DNA of 64,000 nt from Ceratopteris richardii (GCA_020310875.1 CM035423.1:118939345-119003344), one strand, 5' to 3'. Positions 1 to 11,965 are shown, numbered from the stretch's first letter. Notes: generated from the sequence alone by a model not told the origin. Numbers and translations: made by a program.

Positions 1-59
1 TTTTAATTATGGTGGGAGCAGCCACTGCAAGTCTATGCAGGTTTTTGAGCCTAAAAAAT

Positions 60-340
60 AGATACTTGCAGGTGTTGTTGGCCAGTGTTCGAGCTGTGAA
101 TTTAGCCTTTCAATGCCATTTTACTGCATATATTGAGCACATACACAATATGTACACCTCTATGGAAACTACTTATGTACGTCCATGTGGTCATTGATAT
201 AGCAGTTATGTTTTTTTGCATAAAGCCTTTTACATTTGATAAAGAGGATCGTGGTGAGTTTTTTCTTAATTGGGAGACATCCAAATATCGGGTTCTCTTG
301 GGTGATGAAGGTGGAAAACTTACCCAGCCTCATCATATGA
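60..340 (+). repeat. dispersed repeat, copy 1 (inverted relative to 63.0-63.2 kb)
   Basis: This stretch is recognisably similar to the reverse complement of about 62,930-63,210. Shared blocks include the phrases for 'tgcatatattgagcacatacaca', 'catgtggtcattgatata' and 'gcataaagcc' (each read on + here). At the other end of the window the same repeat lies next to a copia gag relic, so it is probably an LTR or leader of that copia family. Similarity fades after about 340. The short ORFs here look accidental. Confidence 0.6.
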
Positions 341-1620
341 GATGTATGGTAGTTGTTCATAGGTGCTCGATAAGCCTATGTGTGTTCCTAAGCTCCAAAG
401 GTCTTAGGGACTTGTGGTGAAAGAGACTATACCTCAATCACCAACAAGTGCATATAGTGGTGGATTAATACACGCTTTAATTTGTCAATCTATGGACATA
501 AACGTATCAAGTGTATGAGGACATGTGCTTCAGTAATGGCTAATGGAATGAATATGCAAACAATGCATGTAAAGTAGGTTTAACTATCTCCCAGTCACCT
601 ACTCCATTGAAAATGTATGTCGTGATACTTGCTACAGTGGTAAGTACAAATTAAGCCATATCTCTCAGCTCCGATACCCGAATATAGTCAATAGAGAGTT
701 TTTTTTAAAGCTCTCGATGAGATGCATCCAATGATCTATCTTCAACTTAATCTGACAAAAGCACTTTGAGTTATGATCAAAATACTAAGTGGTGAAACAC
801 CAACTCTTGCTCCATGGCTCACCCAGCTTCACACACACACACTACAATGTCAAAAACAAAAGGGGAAGGGGTAGATAATGCCTCTAGACACACATTTCAA
901 GCATCACCCACACATACAAGTTCATGGAAAAGAAGGTACACAAGTGAAAAGAAGCAAATTCGAAAATTTCAGCTTGTTCCTTCAAAAATGGAAAAAAGTC
1001 TTTACAAAGTGTCACAAAGTGACTTATATACATGTGCCCTAAAATTGGTCCTTTCACATGGGAGACCAACACTTTCTCTAATAATCACTAATTTTCTACT
1101 AATGTACAAGGCTAATGTTACAATGTTTAGAAATCTTGCATCTAGAGGACTCCTCTAGAGCATTTACATGGCTTTTTGAAGTTTTACAAGGGATCTTAAA
1201 AAAGAAAATGGGCTTAAAAAAATGAAAATTTTGGGGCCCGCTTCTCTTCACTTCTTCCTTCTGCAACACTCTCCCCCTCTTAGTCTTTTTTGTCCCTTGA
1301 TAGGCTTATGTGGGTTTCCCTGGCACACAACAAGTGGCTCAACCTGGGATACATATGGCAAATGAGGCTTGTTGTCCTCTTGCACCTCTTGTCAACTTGT
1401 TCTTGTTTGACCTGATGTTGTAATTTCCTTGTGTTTATTTTTAAATGCCCATCACTAGCAATCGCGAAGGCCTTAAAGATTAGGAGGCAATGTGTATTTC
1501 TTTTAACTACATGCCATCAGTGCTCGAGGAAGCCTTCAAGACTTTCAAAAAATGTGTTATCTTGTTCTAACCTCAGTCCAATGCTTTTGTTGTCCCCTTG
1601 ACATTCCTCATATTCACACA
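341..1620. other. no gene recognised
   Basis: This is AT-rich sequence with only short accidental ORFs. The one at 814-1158 (+, 114 residues) shows no domain I know. I see no splice-supported exon, RNA gene or TE protein. Confidence 0.5.
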
Positions 1621-1623
1621 TCA

Positions 1624-2052
1624 GGGTTGTTGTATTAATTCAAGTTGCCATGCACGCACCCATCGATAAACATTGTATCCTTGGGGACCTATTGCATTAT
1701 TTTGACCTGTGTCTTTTCTTCCTTTGTGCCTTCTTGAGCCTGATTCGTGCCCCTGTGGGGCACGAATCAGGCTCATTAGGGTTGTTGTATTAATTCAAGT
1801 TGCCATGCACGCACCCATCGATAAACATTGTATCCTTGGGGACCTATTGCATTATTTTGACCTGTGTCTTTTCTTCCTTTGTGCCTTCTTGAGCCTGATT
1901 CGTGCCCCTGTGGGGCTTTGGGTAGGTTTTGCTTCAAAGGTCATGTTATAAATCTTTGTTCACATCCTTGGGAATCTATTGCATTATTTTGACCTATGTC
2001 TTTTCTTCCTTTGTGCCTTGTTGAGCCTGATTCGTGCCCCTATGGGGCTTTG
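1624..2052 (+). repeat. 155-bp tandem repeat, two full and one partial copy
   Basis: A unit beginning gggttgttgtattaattc starts at 1624 and again at 1779, an offset of 155 bp, and the copies are almost identical. A diverged third copy of the distal half occupies about 1964-2052 (attgcattattttgacct ... gcctgattcgtgcccc). The open frame at 1709-1951 is simply the repeat read through. Confidence 0.85.
1736..1774. repeat. perfect 18-bp inverted repeat (hairpin)
   Basis: The left arm GAGCCTGATTCGTGCCCC (1736-1753) is followed by a TGT loop (1754-1756) and its exact reverse complement (1757-1774). It lies at the junction between the first two tandem repeat units. Later units have only the left arm, so the fold-back belongs to the junction. 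Confidence 0.9.
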
Positions 2053-2630
2053 AGCAAAGGGTGAGCTTCTTTATTGAATTGTTCTATCTTTTGATTTCCT
2101 TCTTCTTCTTTTTTTGTTGGATTCTCCCTCCACACATCCCTCCTCCTGAACTTTTTCGTCCCCGATAGGCTTTTGTTGGCAACATGAGTAGGTTTGAACT
2201 ACTATCCTTTTTATTTGATTGAGTAAATTGGCTTCACGAATCATCAACTCTTTCCACTGAGCTAACTTTATTCTGTCATGCAATGCTTGTCGATGATCAG
2301 CTGAAAAACTCAGTTCATATGTAACTAATCTAGCAGTTAAATTTGATGACATCTTCAAAAAGATTTCCGAATCAATTTCAAAAAATCTTGTGAAGAAAGC
2401 TACTTCGATACGGACTCGGCAAAAACATTATTCTAGAGTATATGGCCATTATTATGAGATGGTTTGGCATAACAAACAAGTCAAAAACTAAGGCTTTCAT
2501 ACCTTGGTTAATTTCGATGAAGTTCAAAAATGTGCACTCAGCATGTTTGAAAACTTTCAAGACAATGAGGAGCATACCGAGCTTTATTGGTCATCTTTAT
2601 AGCTATATCAGGTATAGAGGCATATCTAGA
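2053..2630 (-). other. unassigned; short minus-strand ORF
   Basis: A 95-residue open frame on the minus strand (2358-2071) has a lysine/arginine-rich tail (KKRRRRKSK) and a stretch reading ALHDRIKLAQWKEL. It lies downstream of the copia pol relic in the same orientation and could be residual retroelement coding sequence. I cannot assign it to a family. Confidence 0.3.
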
Positions 2631-2659
2631 TAGCCAAAATTCTATTGTCTGGGCCATGT

Positions 2660-3943
2660 ACTCTTCAGTTGGTAGATAATTATGTGGTCGGCTCAGTAGC
2701 AAGCAACTCAATTGGGCAACTGCATACTGTATATCCGGCCTTGTGTTGCATGCATATATAAGACATCGCACGGCTTGTTGATAAAGATAAGTGTCAAATG
2801 CATCACTAGAATCCTCGACTAAGAACCTAAATCCTGTCTCAATTGGTGTGGAAACTGGCTTGCAATCCTCAAAGCCAAAACACTGAAGTAGTTTTTCAAC
2901 ATACTTTGCTTGATGCATAACAATTCCCCCCTCAACGAATACAAACTGGATGCCAAGATAGTAGCTCAAAAGACCAACATAAGTATGCTGCAAATTAGCC
3001 ATAAGAATGTCAAGTATGCTATAAATCAGCCATAAGAATGTCAAGTATACTACAAATCAGCCATAAGAATGTCAAGTTTTGCATCACATGACCCCATCAA
3101 GAGTATGTCATCGACATAAAGAACAAGCACTGTAAGATCAGCCCCATTTTTGCGTATATAGAATGTGCTTTCAATTGGACTACATGTGAAGCCAAGAGCA
3201 ATCAAGTGCTTATGGATTTTGTCATACCATGCATGGGGAACTTGCTTGAGACCATACAAGGCTTTATGCAAGCGACAAACCATATGCTCTTTCCCTTTCA
3301 TTACAAATCCAGGAGCTTGCTTCACATAGACCTCTTCTTGCAAATCACCATTCAAGAAGGTTGTTTTTATGTCCAACTAATGCACTTTCCAACCTCGATG
3401 GGCAGCCAATGCAACCACGGTATGAATGGTAGTCATGCGTGAAGTAGGTGCAAAAGTTTCCTCATAGTAAATGCCATATTGTTGCACATATCCATTGGCA
3501 ACCAATCTAGATTTATAGCGATCAATGTTACCTTCAGATTTTCTCTTAATCTTGTAAATCCACTTTGTACCAATGGAGTTCTTTCCTTTTGGCAATTCAC
3601 ATAACTCCCATGTACCATTCCTATGTATGGAATCCATTTCTGATTGCATAGCACTCATGCATTGTGGATCGTCACATGCATCTTCAAAAGAAAGTGGCTC
3701 TTCATTACATGTTGTTGCAATAAGAGAATAATCCACAAAATTACTTGATGCATGGTGAGAGCTTGATCTTGTTCTACCAAGTAAAGGTGCACTCAATGTG
3801 CTATCCTGGAAAGTTTGTTTTAGCCCTTTTGGCATAGTTTGTGCACTCTTGATAGACATGTGTTCATTATGCAATACATCATCAATATGTACATCATGCA
3901 TGGGCTGAATTTCATGCTCATTTTCAGCCATATTTTGACGCAA
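2660..3943 (-). pseudogene. copia reverse transcriptase fragment
   Basis: Three abutting open frames carry the RVT_2 landmarks in order. They are the start WIYKIKRKSEGNIDRYKSRL (3943-3377 frame), then MDIKTTFLNGDLQEEVYVKQ and YGLKQVPHAW with the catalytic LVLYVDDILLM (3376-3050), then YYLGIQF ... PVSTPIETG and NTRPDIQYAVAQL (3044-2660). In-frame stops separate them. A short tandem phrase (about 2990-3070) sits at the last junction and accounts for one break. RNase H is absent. Confidence 0.88.
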
Positions 3944-4130
3944 ATGTTGCTCTATTTTGCTGGAATTTCTCAGCCCTTTGAGCTTCAGTTTGGCTGGTCT
4001 ATATGGCCATAGTCAAGCGCATCATTTTGGAACAAAGGCATGAGTTATCGAACACATCTTGTGAGCTAACCATTGGCTGCTTTTTGCATTCAAGTAGAGG
4101 GAAAAGTAAATTTTCAGCAAATACCACATC

Positions 4131-4630
4131 TCAACTCACAATAATTGTGTTCATCAATGGATGATACAAACAATATCCCTTACGTTCAGCACTATAACCA
4201 ACAAATATATATTTCTTTGCTTTGTCATCAAGTTTGTGACGTTGTTGTGATGCCACAAGAGCATATGCCAAACAACCAAACACACGCATATGACTAACCA
4301 TGGGCTTATGTCCATTCCGAGCCTCATAAGGAGTGATGACTCTCAATGCTTTTGTAGGATAATGATTCAACACATAGTTTGCACACATGACCGCTTCCAT
4401 CCAAAAGTTATCAGGAAGGTGCTTTCCTTTAACCATACATCGTGCCATTTCAAGTAGAGTTCTATTTTTATGCTCAGCAACACCATTTTGCTAAGGTGTA
4501 TATGGCATCGTACATTCGTGTGAAATACCTCTTTCATGAAGAAAAGCATTAAACTCATGTGACATGTATTCACCACCATGATCCGTGCGTAGAGTCAAAA
4601 GCTTTTGTGAAGAAAAATTTTCAGCCATAG
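4131..4630 (-). pseudogene. copia integrase fragment
   Basis: Minus-strand frames give the integrase core pieces LRTDHGGEYMSHEF (around 4600-4560), then MARCMVKGKHLPDNFWMEA and ITPYEARNGHKP (from 4448). The chromodomain-like end RVFGCLAYALV ... YIFVGYSAERKGY follows. These are standard landmarks of copia integrase (rve core with DNGGEY and the GCxAY...KxxFxGY region). There is a stop within the core near 4490. Confidence 0.85.
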
Positions 4631-4753
4631 CTAAAAGTTCTTTGAAGCAAGAAATACCTCATTCTTTGCTTTCATAGGATACACCCTTTGAGCCTCAGTT
4701 TGGCTGGTCTAGATGGCCATAGTCAAGCGCACCATTTTGGAACAAAGGCATGA

Positions 4754-5460
4754 GTGTATCGAACACATCTGAATTTGGAAGAGACAAACCCATCTACAGG
4801 AAAGGAAAAAGTGGAGATGACACCCACAATAAAAATTCCAATTGACAAAGTGGGAGAATTTAGCAAGGGAGATGAAGGAAACACATGCCTCCAAATTATG
4901 TTCCGAGGATACATGACCAAAGCTATTCTATACACAAGAGTGGGAGTAGGGATAGCAACCAAAGAAATATAGGAAAAATGGGGAAAACCAGCCCTGCGAC
5001 CCACTCGAATGAAATTACAATTGGTCGATGGTCATGTTGAAAGACCTCTAGGAATCCTGGAAAAGATCATCCTAACTACTTGCGAAGTGGAGTTTGAATA
5101 CACACTGGCTATTTGTCAGTTTGGAAAAGCAAGTAATTATGAGTTGATCTTAGGACGACCTTTTATGAGACAATTGAGGGTAGTGCGAGATTGGGGAAGA
5201 GATGCACTATAGCCCCAACATCAAGGTGCCACAACAAAAATAAATTTGCATACCTTTGCATATAGAGATGTACCACCCTTGTAGTGGAACTCTATCCATA
5301 AAGAAGAAGATGATGTGTCCATTCATAGTGCGGGATCAAATGACCAATCTTGGATGAATGAAGATACCCAACTATGGATGTGTAAAGAAGTGAGAGGAGG
5401 AGAGACACCAAGTATGGCCTATAGGACATGAAAGCTACAAACCCATAGAAGACCCAGCAT
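4754..5460 (+). pseudogene. Ty3-gypsy protease-region fragment
   Basis: Two consecutive open frames (4754-4972 and 5009-5212) read like the retropepsin region of a plant gypsy polyprotein. The second contains MKLQLVDGHVERPLGILEKI and YELILGRPFMRQLRVV, which fits the substrate flap and the 'LGRPF' end of the family. The usual D-S/T-G active site is not clear, so it is degraded. Sequence to about 5460 is probably the following linker. At about 5580 it changes abruptly to copia gag. Confidence 0.65.
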
Positions 5461-5597
5461 ACATGCCACAAATATTTCTAGACGAACCATTCAAGCCACA
5501 TGGATGGATGGAAATACTAGCCACACTAGATGTTTGTGTGAACGAAGAGGTATGGACTACGAATGAATGTGTGCTCCCAAGAGGAGCTATAACTTGC

Positions 5598-6362
5598 AAG
5601 GAAAAGACCATTTTGAGATCCGAAAATTTGACGGCACAAACTTTTCTCTATGGAAGAATCAAATTAAAGATGTGCCAATTTAGAGGAGATAGTGGAAGCT
5701 AGTAAATGGAATCTCAAAGAAGCTTGTTGATATGGATGATGATGATTGGAATGAGTTGGATGAAATGGCTAGGTCTACATTTGATTGCACTTGGCAGCTA
5801 ATGTTCACTTTACAGTATTACACTGCGAAAGTGTAGATGAGCTTTCGAAGAAGTTATGCAATACATATGAAAAAGAACCAACATCAAATAAAGTGTACCT
5901 GATGAGAAAGTTATATGAACTTTGCATGAAGGACAAAGATAGTGTTGTTGCTCATCTAAATGTGTTTGATGTTATATTCTCCTAGCTATAGGCTCAAAAA
6001 ATGGATATGGATAATGAAATGAAAGGAGTCTTGTTGTTATGCACCTTGCCATCATCATGGGATACGTTTTGCATAGCTATTAGCAATAGTGCACATGGTG
6101 GTAAACTGGTCTATGATGACATATGTGGAGCACTCTGGAGTGAGGCGATTTGCACTCAAAGTTGAGGTTCATATAATGTTCATGATTTTTACCAAGGAAA
6201 GAATCAGCAACGTGGCAAGAGCAAGAACAAGAAAAAGAATGGTCAACGGAATAAGAGTAGAAGTAAATTAAGGAAGAGGGATATCGAATGTCATTATTGT
6301 CACAAGAAAGGACACATGAAGAAAGATTGCTATGCATTAAAGAATGCTAAAGGTAAAGGATA
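5598..6362 (+). pseudogene. copia gag (UBN2-type) with CCHC zinc knuckle
   Basis: It begins with FEIRKFDGTNFSLWKNQIK (about 5607-5664), the standard start of copia gag. The reading frame then shifts several times. The CCHC knuckle CHYCHKKGHMKKDC is intact at 6289-6330. The basic stretch before it (SNVARARTRKR) is nucleic-acid-binding in style. There are at least four frame breaks, so no full protein is possible. Confidence 0.85.
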
Positions 6363-8094
6363 GAATGTTGATGGGCATGTTAAACAACTACCTACACCAT
6401 CTTCTTGTGAAGATTGAAGAAATTAATGCTATTTATGTGTTGTCACTTGACAGTATTGTGCCCACTCAAGCTCTTATGGCTGATTTTCTTTCCCACATAT
6501 GGCTTCTAGATTCTATTGCTTCTTTTCATGTGACACCACATAGAGAATGGTTCTCTAATTATGCAACAAAATCTCTTGGTACCCTGAGACTTTGTGACTC
6601 TTACCAGGGTAATGCTGTAGGGATTGGAGATGTGGTTGTGTAGTTCATTGATGGTTTAAAACTTACTATGCATAATGTATGCCATGTACCTCAATTATCA
6701 TGTAGTTTGATGTCAGTTGGTCAAATTGATGACTTTGGCTATAAGGTGGTTTTCTATGCTCAGTCCTTTCACATATCAAAGGGCAATATGGTTATTGCAA
6801 AAGGAAGTAAAGTATCCTTTATTTGTATCACAGAAAGAACACTTGTTAGTTATTACTGAATAGCCTATCACTTTGTATTTGGCATGGCCATTTGGGTCAC
6901 ATATCTCATTGTAGAATGGAATATCTTTCTTGTTTTGGCTACTTATGTGTGTTATCTTTCTTTGATTTTTCATTTTGTGAGCACTGTCAATATGGAAAGC
7001 AAACTAGGAATGTGCATAAAATGCACATTGACTCTTCAATTCAAGCTTTAGATCTCGTTCATACATATGTGTGTGGTCTTATGCCCACAATGTCATTAGG
7101 CGGTTCTCTTTACTTTTTCACTTTCATAGATTATGCTACTAGAAAAGTCTAGATATATCCTATCAAATCGAAGGATGAGGTATTCCCTATTTTTAGAAAA
7201 TGTCTTGCTTCAATTGAGATTGAAAAATGAACTAAGCTCAAAACTTTACGTTTAGATAATGGGGGTGAGTATGCCTCACATGAATTTAGCCTTTTCTCTC
7301 AGTTTATAGGAATTCGTATAGAATTTACAACTCCTTATACCGCATTACAAAATGGTGTAGCTGATAGGATGAATAGAACTATTCAGGATAGAGTAATCTC
7401 TATGATGCATCATGCAAACCTTTTACAAGGCTTTTGGTCAGAAGCAGTATTGACTTCAATTCACATGATCAACCTTTCACCTAGTACTGCCAAAGTTCTA
7501 AAAGTGGCACAAGAGTTATGGATAGGGAAGCCACCATATTATGATCATCTTCAAGTTTTTGGGTGTGAAGCATATGTTCATATACCCAAGAATCTTAAAC
7601 AAAAGTTAGACCATAAGTCAAAGAAATGCATTTTTCTTAGATATGGTCGAGAAGGACAATTTGGATATCGCTTATGGGATCCCGAAACACGATTAGAGAT
7701 CAGAAGTAGTGATGTCATTTTCAATGAATCTAAGATGCATAAACAACCCATTAATGAGCTTGAAGTGAGAAGAGTGGTGTTTGAGGATACTAGTCCTCTA
7801 ATTAGCATGCATAAAAATGCTACACATAGGGATGTTCAAGAGAATGTCCGATCAAATCAGTCTACAAATGTACTTGTTCAACAACCATTGAGATGCTCTC
7901 CATGTGTCTCACATCCACCTGATAGATATGTTCTAGGTTTGGATTTTGTTATGCTAACAGATGATGGTAAGCCTTCTTGCTACACAGAGGCTATGGAGAC
8001 AAAGGATCATGTCAAGTGGGAGCGTGCCATGAAGAGTGAATTGGATTCTATTCACAAGAATGGTATGGGATTTAGTACCTTTACCAAAGGGTAG
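6344..8094 (+). pseudogene. copia protease, GAG-pre-integrase and integrase
   Basis: The protease region shows HIWLLDSIASFHVTPHREWF, in which the expected D-S-G/A triad is degraded to D-S-I. A pre-integrase zinc segment (CEHCQYGKQTR) follows in the 6892-7152 frame. Next come the integrase core (LRLDNGGEYASHEF around 7248) and the long open frame 7369-8094 with MNRTIQDRVISMMHHANL, VFGCEAYVHIPKN and KKCIFLRYGREGQFGYRLWD. Stops at about 7153 and 7230 split it. Confidence 0.88.
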
Positions 8095-9487
8095 GAAAGC
8101 TTTACCATGTAAATGGGTATATAAGTTGAAATTCACACCATATAATGCTTCTCCAAAGTATAAAGCACAAATTATAAAGCATGAGTTGTTGCAAAGGCTT
8201 TTAACCAACAAAATGGTGTTGATTTCGAGGAAATCTTCTCTCTATTGGTCAAGATGACTACCTTAAGAATGTTGCTTGGATTCGTTGCAATGGAGGACTT
8301 AAAGCTAGTCCAAATGGATGTGAAGACTGCTTTCTTGCATGGAGAACTTAAACATTCCCCTAGACAATGGCACCAAAAGTTTGATGCTTTTATGAAGTCT
8401 CAAGGCTATTCTTGAAGCAATGAGGATCATTGTACCTACACAAAGAGATGCTTTGATGGAAGGTTAATATGCTTGATATTTTATGTCGATGATATGTTGA
8501 TTGCTGGGAAGTCCTCTTATGACTTGTCAATTCTCAAAAAGAAGTTGAGTCAGACATTTCATATGAAGGATTTGGGGGATGCCAACCATATTCTTGGCAT
8601 GCACATTACTCATGATAGGAGTTAAAGATGCATATAATTGTCTCAAAGTGAGTACATATCCAAAGTACTTCATAGGTTCAATATGCATGGTGGAAAGGCG
8701 TTGAGTACACCTTTACCCACATATGTGAAATTGAGCAAGGGTGATTGCCCCAAATCAGATGAGGAAAAGGAATTCATGACCAAAATTCCTTATCAGTCTA
8801 TTGTTGGTAGTCTCATGTATGCTATGGTAGCTATGAGACCAGACATTGCATTTGTAGTGGGAGTTGTGAGCAGATATACGTCTAATCCTGGAAAGAAGCA
8901 TTGGGAAGGGGCCATGATGATTTTGAGATATCTGAGTGGCACTAAGGACAAGTGTCTATGCTTAGGTAGAAGGAAAGCATCCATTATTGGTTACATAGAT
9001 TCTAACTATGTTGGTTGTGTAGACAGTCATAAGTATACATCACGATTCTAACTATGTTGGTTGTGTAGACAGTCATAAGTATACATCACGATATAGTTTT
9101 CATTCTTTTGGAGGTGCTATCTCTTGGAGATTTTGTCTTCAAGAATATACAATTGTTTCCACCACAGAAGTAGAGTATGTTGCAACAAATGAGGCATGTA
9201 AGAAAGAACTGTGGCTTCCTTGTCTTGCTTGTGATATGGGCTTATCTTAGCATGTACCTCGTTTGCTCACTGATAGTCTGAGTGCCATTGCATTGGCTAA
9301 GAATCCCATCTATCATGCAAAGAACAAGCACATTGAGGTGTGGTATCACTTTGTTAGAGACTACTTAGCCACTAAGTGCATTATTCTTGAGAAAGTTCAT
9401 ACTCAAGATAATGATGCAGATGCTTTGAATAAAGCTCTACCACATGATAGCTTTCAACACTGTTGTCACTTGATGGGGGTTACTTGA
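8036..9487 (+). pseudogene. copia reverse transcriptase and RNase H
   Basis: RT starts with KALPCKWVYKLKF (8036 frame). MDVKTAFLHGEL is followed directly by PRQWHQKF, so the intervening conserved block (normally through YGLKQAPR) is deleted. The catalytic site LIFYVDDMLIAG is at about 8470-8510. The 8638-9051 frame has SLMYAMVAMRPDIAFVVG. RNase H follows with STTEVEYVATNEACKKELW and HIEVWYHFVRDYL, ending at a stop near 9485. A 46-bp duplication breaks the frame at the RT/RNase H boundary. Confidence 0.88.
9000..9091 (+). repeat. 46-bp tandem duplication inside copia RT
   Basis: The segment starting tctaactatgttggttgtgt occurs at 9001 and again at 9047 without mismatch. 46 is not a multiple of three, so the duplication shifts the frame. 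The perfect identity suggests it is recent relative to the rest of the decay. Confidence 0.9.
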
Positions 9488-9634
9488 TTCATGATCTTAC
9501 ACAATTACTTGTATACTGCATAACATGCCCATTAGGTGAGAGGTATAGTTTGTATACTTACACTCAAGTATTCTTTATCATTCTTAACTTTTCTCCCATA
9601 GTCACTTTGGCAATATTGGCCTTTAGTGGGATAT

Positions 9635-10900
9635 TGTTACCATTAGTGTCCATGTGAAAGGCCAAATGGCTGCTAGACACTTTTGTATATGTTCTTTAAT
9701 AAAACATATAGTGGCTTGGTTAGCCATAGACTCCATGTTCGGCCGCATTTGTATGACCTAAGAAATTTGTGTTCATGGTCTGTGTATTGTGTGTTTTTTT
9801 TATGTATTCTGCACCCCCTATGCACAGTACTATGTGAGGTGTTGGAGTTCCGGTTTCTACAACAAGGGTATCGTTGTGAAGCTCTCGAGAAGGAGAGTCT
9901 ACCATCATGCATCACCATAGAAATACTTCAGGATCAATGGCTTGCCATTTTCCATTCATCTCTTACCTTGTTTACAATGGCATTCTAAGGATACAATGTT
10001 CCATTCCTAGAGTCCAACATCTTTCCATTCTCCATAGGATGCTCTTGGATCTACATGGATACATCGCTCATTTGGATCTTTTTTTGAGCCATCTTCTCGG
10101 TTCAGAGGGATCTTTCATGATTCTACCGACACATATGAGGACTCTTGCAGGACATACTTCTTGGCAATAAACATCTCATCATGGATATTGTCAAAGCTTT
10201 GGAGGTTCTCACATACCACATGGAGTCATTCTATCTATCTTGCATGGAGGTGATCTTGTCTAGTGCGTTCCTGTACCTCATTAGTGGCATACCTATGGAG
10301 CATTCGCTTGATCCATCTAGTGGACATCTTATGGAGTACTTGGCGATCACACATAGTCGGCCCCACTTGGAGGCTATGGATTTCCACATGGAGACTTTAT
10401 TTTTGGTGCTTGCATTGCTTCTCTTACACTCATGGTGGACATTTCTTTCATACCCTAGTAATCTCCATACTCTAAAAATGGAGCTGCAAAAGGGGTGTTG
10501 AGAAAATGAGAGTGCATCTCCATTTTGTATCTAGGAGAGACTCCATTTCTAGTTCATTTCCATTTTATATTATATCTCTGTGTATTTGGGTACCTTGCTG
10601 TTTCCTTCTACTAGTGTATTCATTCTCCTTCAAGGGGTATTATCCCACATATTATATACTTTGGATATCCACCTCCAACTCTATATAAAGAGGGCCTCTC
10701 TCCCACTATGTACTTGGTTAGAAGCTTGAGGAGCCTACTCCATGCTCTTGGCAAGCGCACTCTAATCCATGTGAGTTTTCCCATTTCATGGTCTACTCAC
10801 TTTTGAGTCCCACACTCTTTCATTTTGTGAGTACGCTCTTCTTTTCATTTTGCTTCCATGCATGTACTCTCTACAAGATTGGAACACGAATACTAGCGCC
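9635..10900 (+). mobile_element. probable 3' LTR of copia F
   Basis: It follows a purine-rich tract (ttagtgggatat) and begins TGTTACCATTAGTG, the usual TG start of an LTR. It includes a good TATA box at about 10,681. The right end is not clear, since I could not find a matching 5' LTR or an obvious CA terminus with a target duplication. ORFs here (10145-10501, 10506-10688 and others) resemble no protein. Sequence 10,900-11,190 is unassigned; the open frame 10984-11205 has no family I recognise. Confidence 0.5.
10679..10692 (+). promoter_or_regulatory. TATA box, probable LTR promoter
   Basis: ctctatataaagag lies about 1 kb into the probable LTR, followed by a pyrimidine-rich start region (ggcctctctcccac). 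This is the layout of a plant Pol II core promoter. Confidence 0.5.
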
Positions 10901-11189
10901 AAAGCATAAGAGCGAGCCACACGAGGAAGAAGACGAGTTTAAATCAAGTTATAGAGAAGATCAATTATGTTTTCATCCCCTTCATGGGCCATCCATTTAC
11001 TTTTCGACTTGTTATATTCCAAGATGAAGGTCCAATGGTTTTTGAAGGAAGGGAATTTCTTACAATTGTATATTCTTCTACCAAGCAAGGCAAGAGACTT
11101 AACAATCAACTATTATTTCGGAGCTTCGTCGAATTGGCCGCACATCTATCTTTCCATATCTTCCTTAGAACTTACCCTCTAATTGTGTT

Positions 11190-11965
11190 TCACAAGGCAA
11201 CATAGTAGCCAATCGCTTCATCCATCAACACGTGTTTCCAATTGATATGATTTTTGAGTTTGAAAGCCCCTGCAAGATCTTGCCAAATCGAGAGGCTTTT
11301 GGGGCAAGAGAAGAAGATGTGGCCAATGTCTTCTTTAACCCTATAACAATGCTCACACCAATGAAGGACTCCACAAATTTTTTCAGTTTTGGCATTGGTC
11401 CAAATTCCCGAGTGGAGAATTTGCCACATAAGAACAAATTTTTTCTTATCAATGAGGGGATGCCATAGGTCCGTGAACTTAAACTGCCATCTAATATTAG
11501 ACCAACCGAAACACCATCTATTGTCTTTCTTAATTCCAGAGATGTTTGCAAACACGAAATCCCATATTCCATAGCCTTTTAGCCTTTTGGTGGTCTATAG
11601 AGTTGTTTCTTTGATTGCCCTTATCGGATACCAAATAGAGTTGTTTTACCTGATTTCGACAACCCATTTCTAGTCTTCATTCACCTTGATGTATGTTTTC
11701 ATTCTGTTCCAAATTCTCCACAAAAAGCAAACCAAGTTTGAACCTTTGGAAGTCATCGTAATAGGGGAAAAGATCAGAGTAAAAAGGTCAAGATCCTTCC
11801 ATCGAGGGAGGCCCATTAAGGTAAGAGCAAATTTGTTTCTAAAAATCAGCTTAGTTCAAGAGGCTTTCGAACTTCACCATGCTTTGATCATCCATTTCAC
11901 AATCATTTTATCATCCATCCCCACAATCTCTAGAATGCCAAACCCACCGCTATCATTTTTGTATT
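11190..11965 (-). pseudogene. LINE ORF2 C-terminal fragment (zf-RVT)
   Basis: On the minus strand the frame 11555-11190 contains WQILHSGIWTNAKTEKI, CEHCYRVKEDIGHIFFSCP and SIWQDL. This is the zf-RVT zinc-binding region at the end of plant L1-type reverse transcriptases (C-x2-C ... E ... H-x-F-x2-C). Upstream (about 11,965-11,700) other frames give GILEIVGMDDKMIVKWMIK and NKFALTLMGLPRWKDL, the RT thumb/connector. It ends shortly upstream of the host gene's first exon. Frameshifts and missing catalytic domains make it a 5'-truncated relic. Confidence 0.75.

Larger units (their letters stand above)
2640..4680 (-). mobile_element. Ty1-copia retrotransposon relic (integrase to RT), copia A
   Basis: Read on the minus strand, domains run in copia order: integrase core then integrase C-terminus (about 4620-4131), then reverse transcriptase (about 3730-2660). 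The coding sequence is broken by stops and by a 190-bp non-coding stretch (3944-4130). gag, protease and RNase H are missing, and no LTR was found. The RT C-terminus changes to unrelated sequence near 2680, so the 3' part is truncated. Confidence 0.9.
5590..9634 (+). mobile_element. Ty1-copia retrotransposon relic, nearly full-length pol (copia F)
   Basis: gag, zinc knuckle, protease, integrase, RT and RNase H occur in copia order on the plus strand and are followed by a polypurine-like tract and a TGTTACC LTR start at 9635. No 5' LTR is present, because the left end abuts a gypsy protease fragment. Coding is broken by many stops, a deletion in RT around 8348 and a 46-bp tandem duplication at 9000-9091. 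A second copy of the same family lies inverted at 61.7-62.5 kb. Confidence 0.9.
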
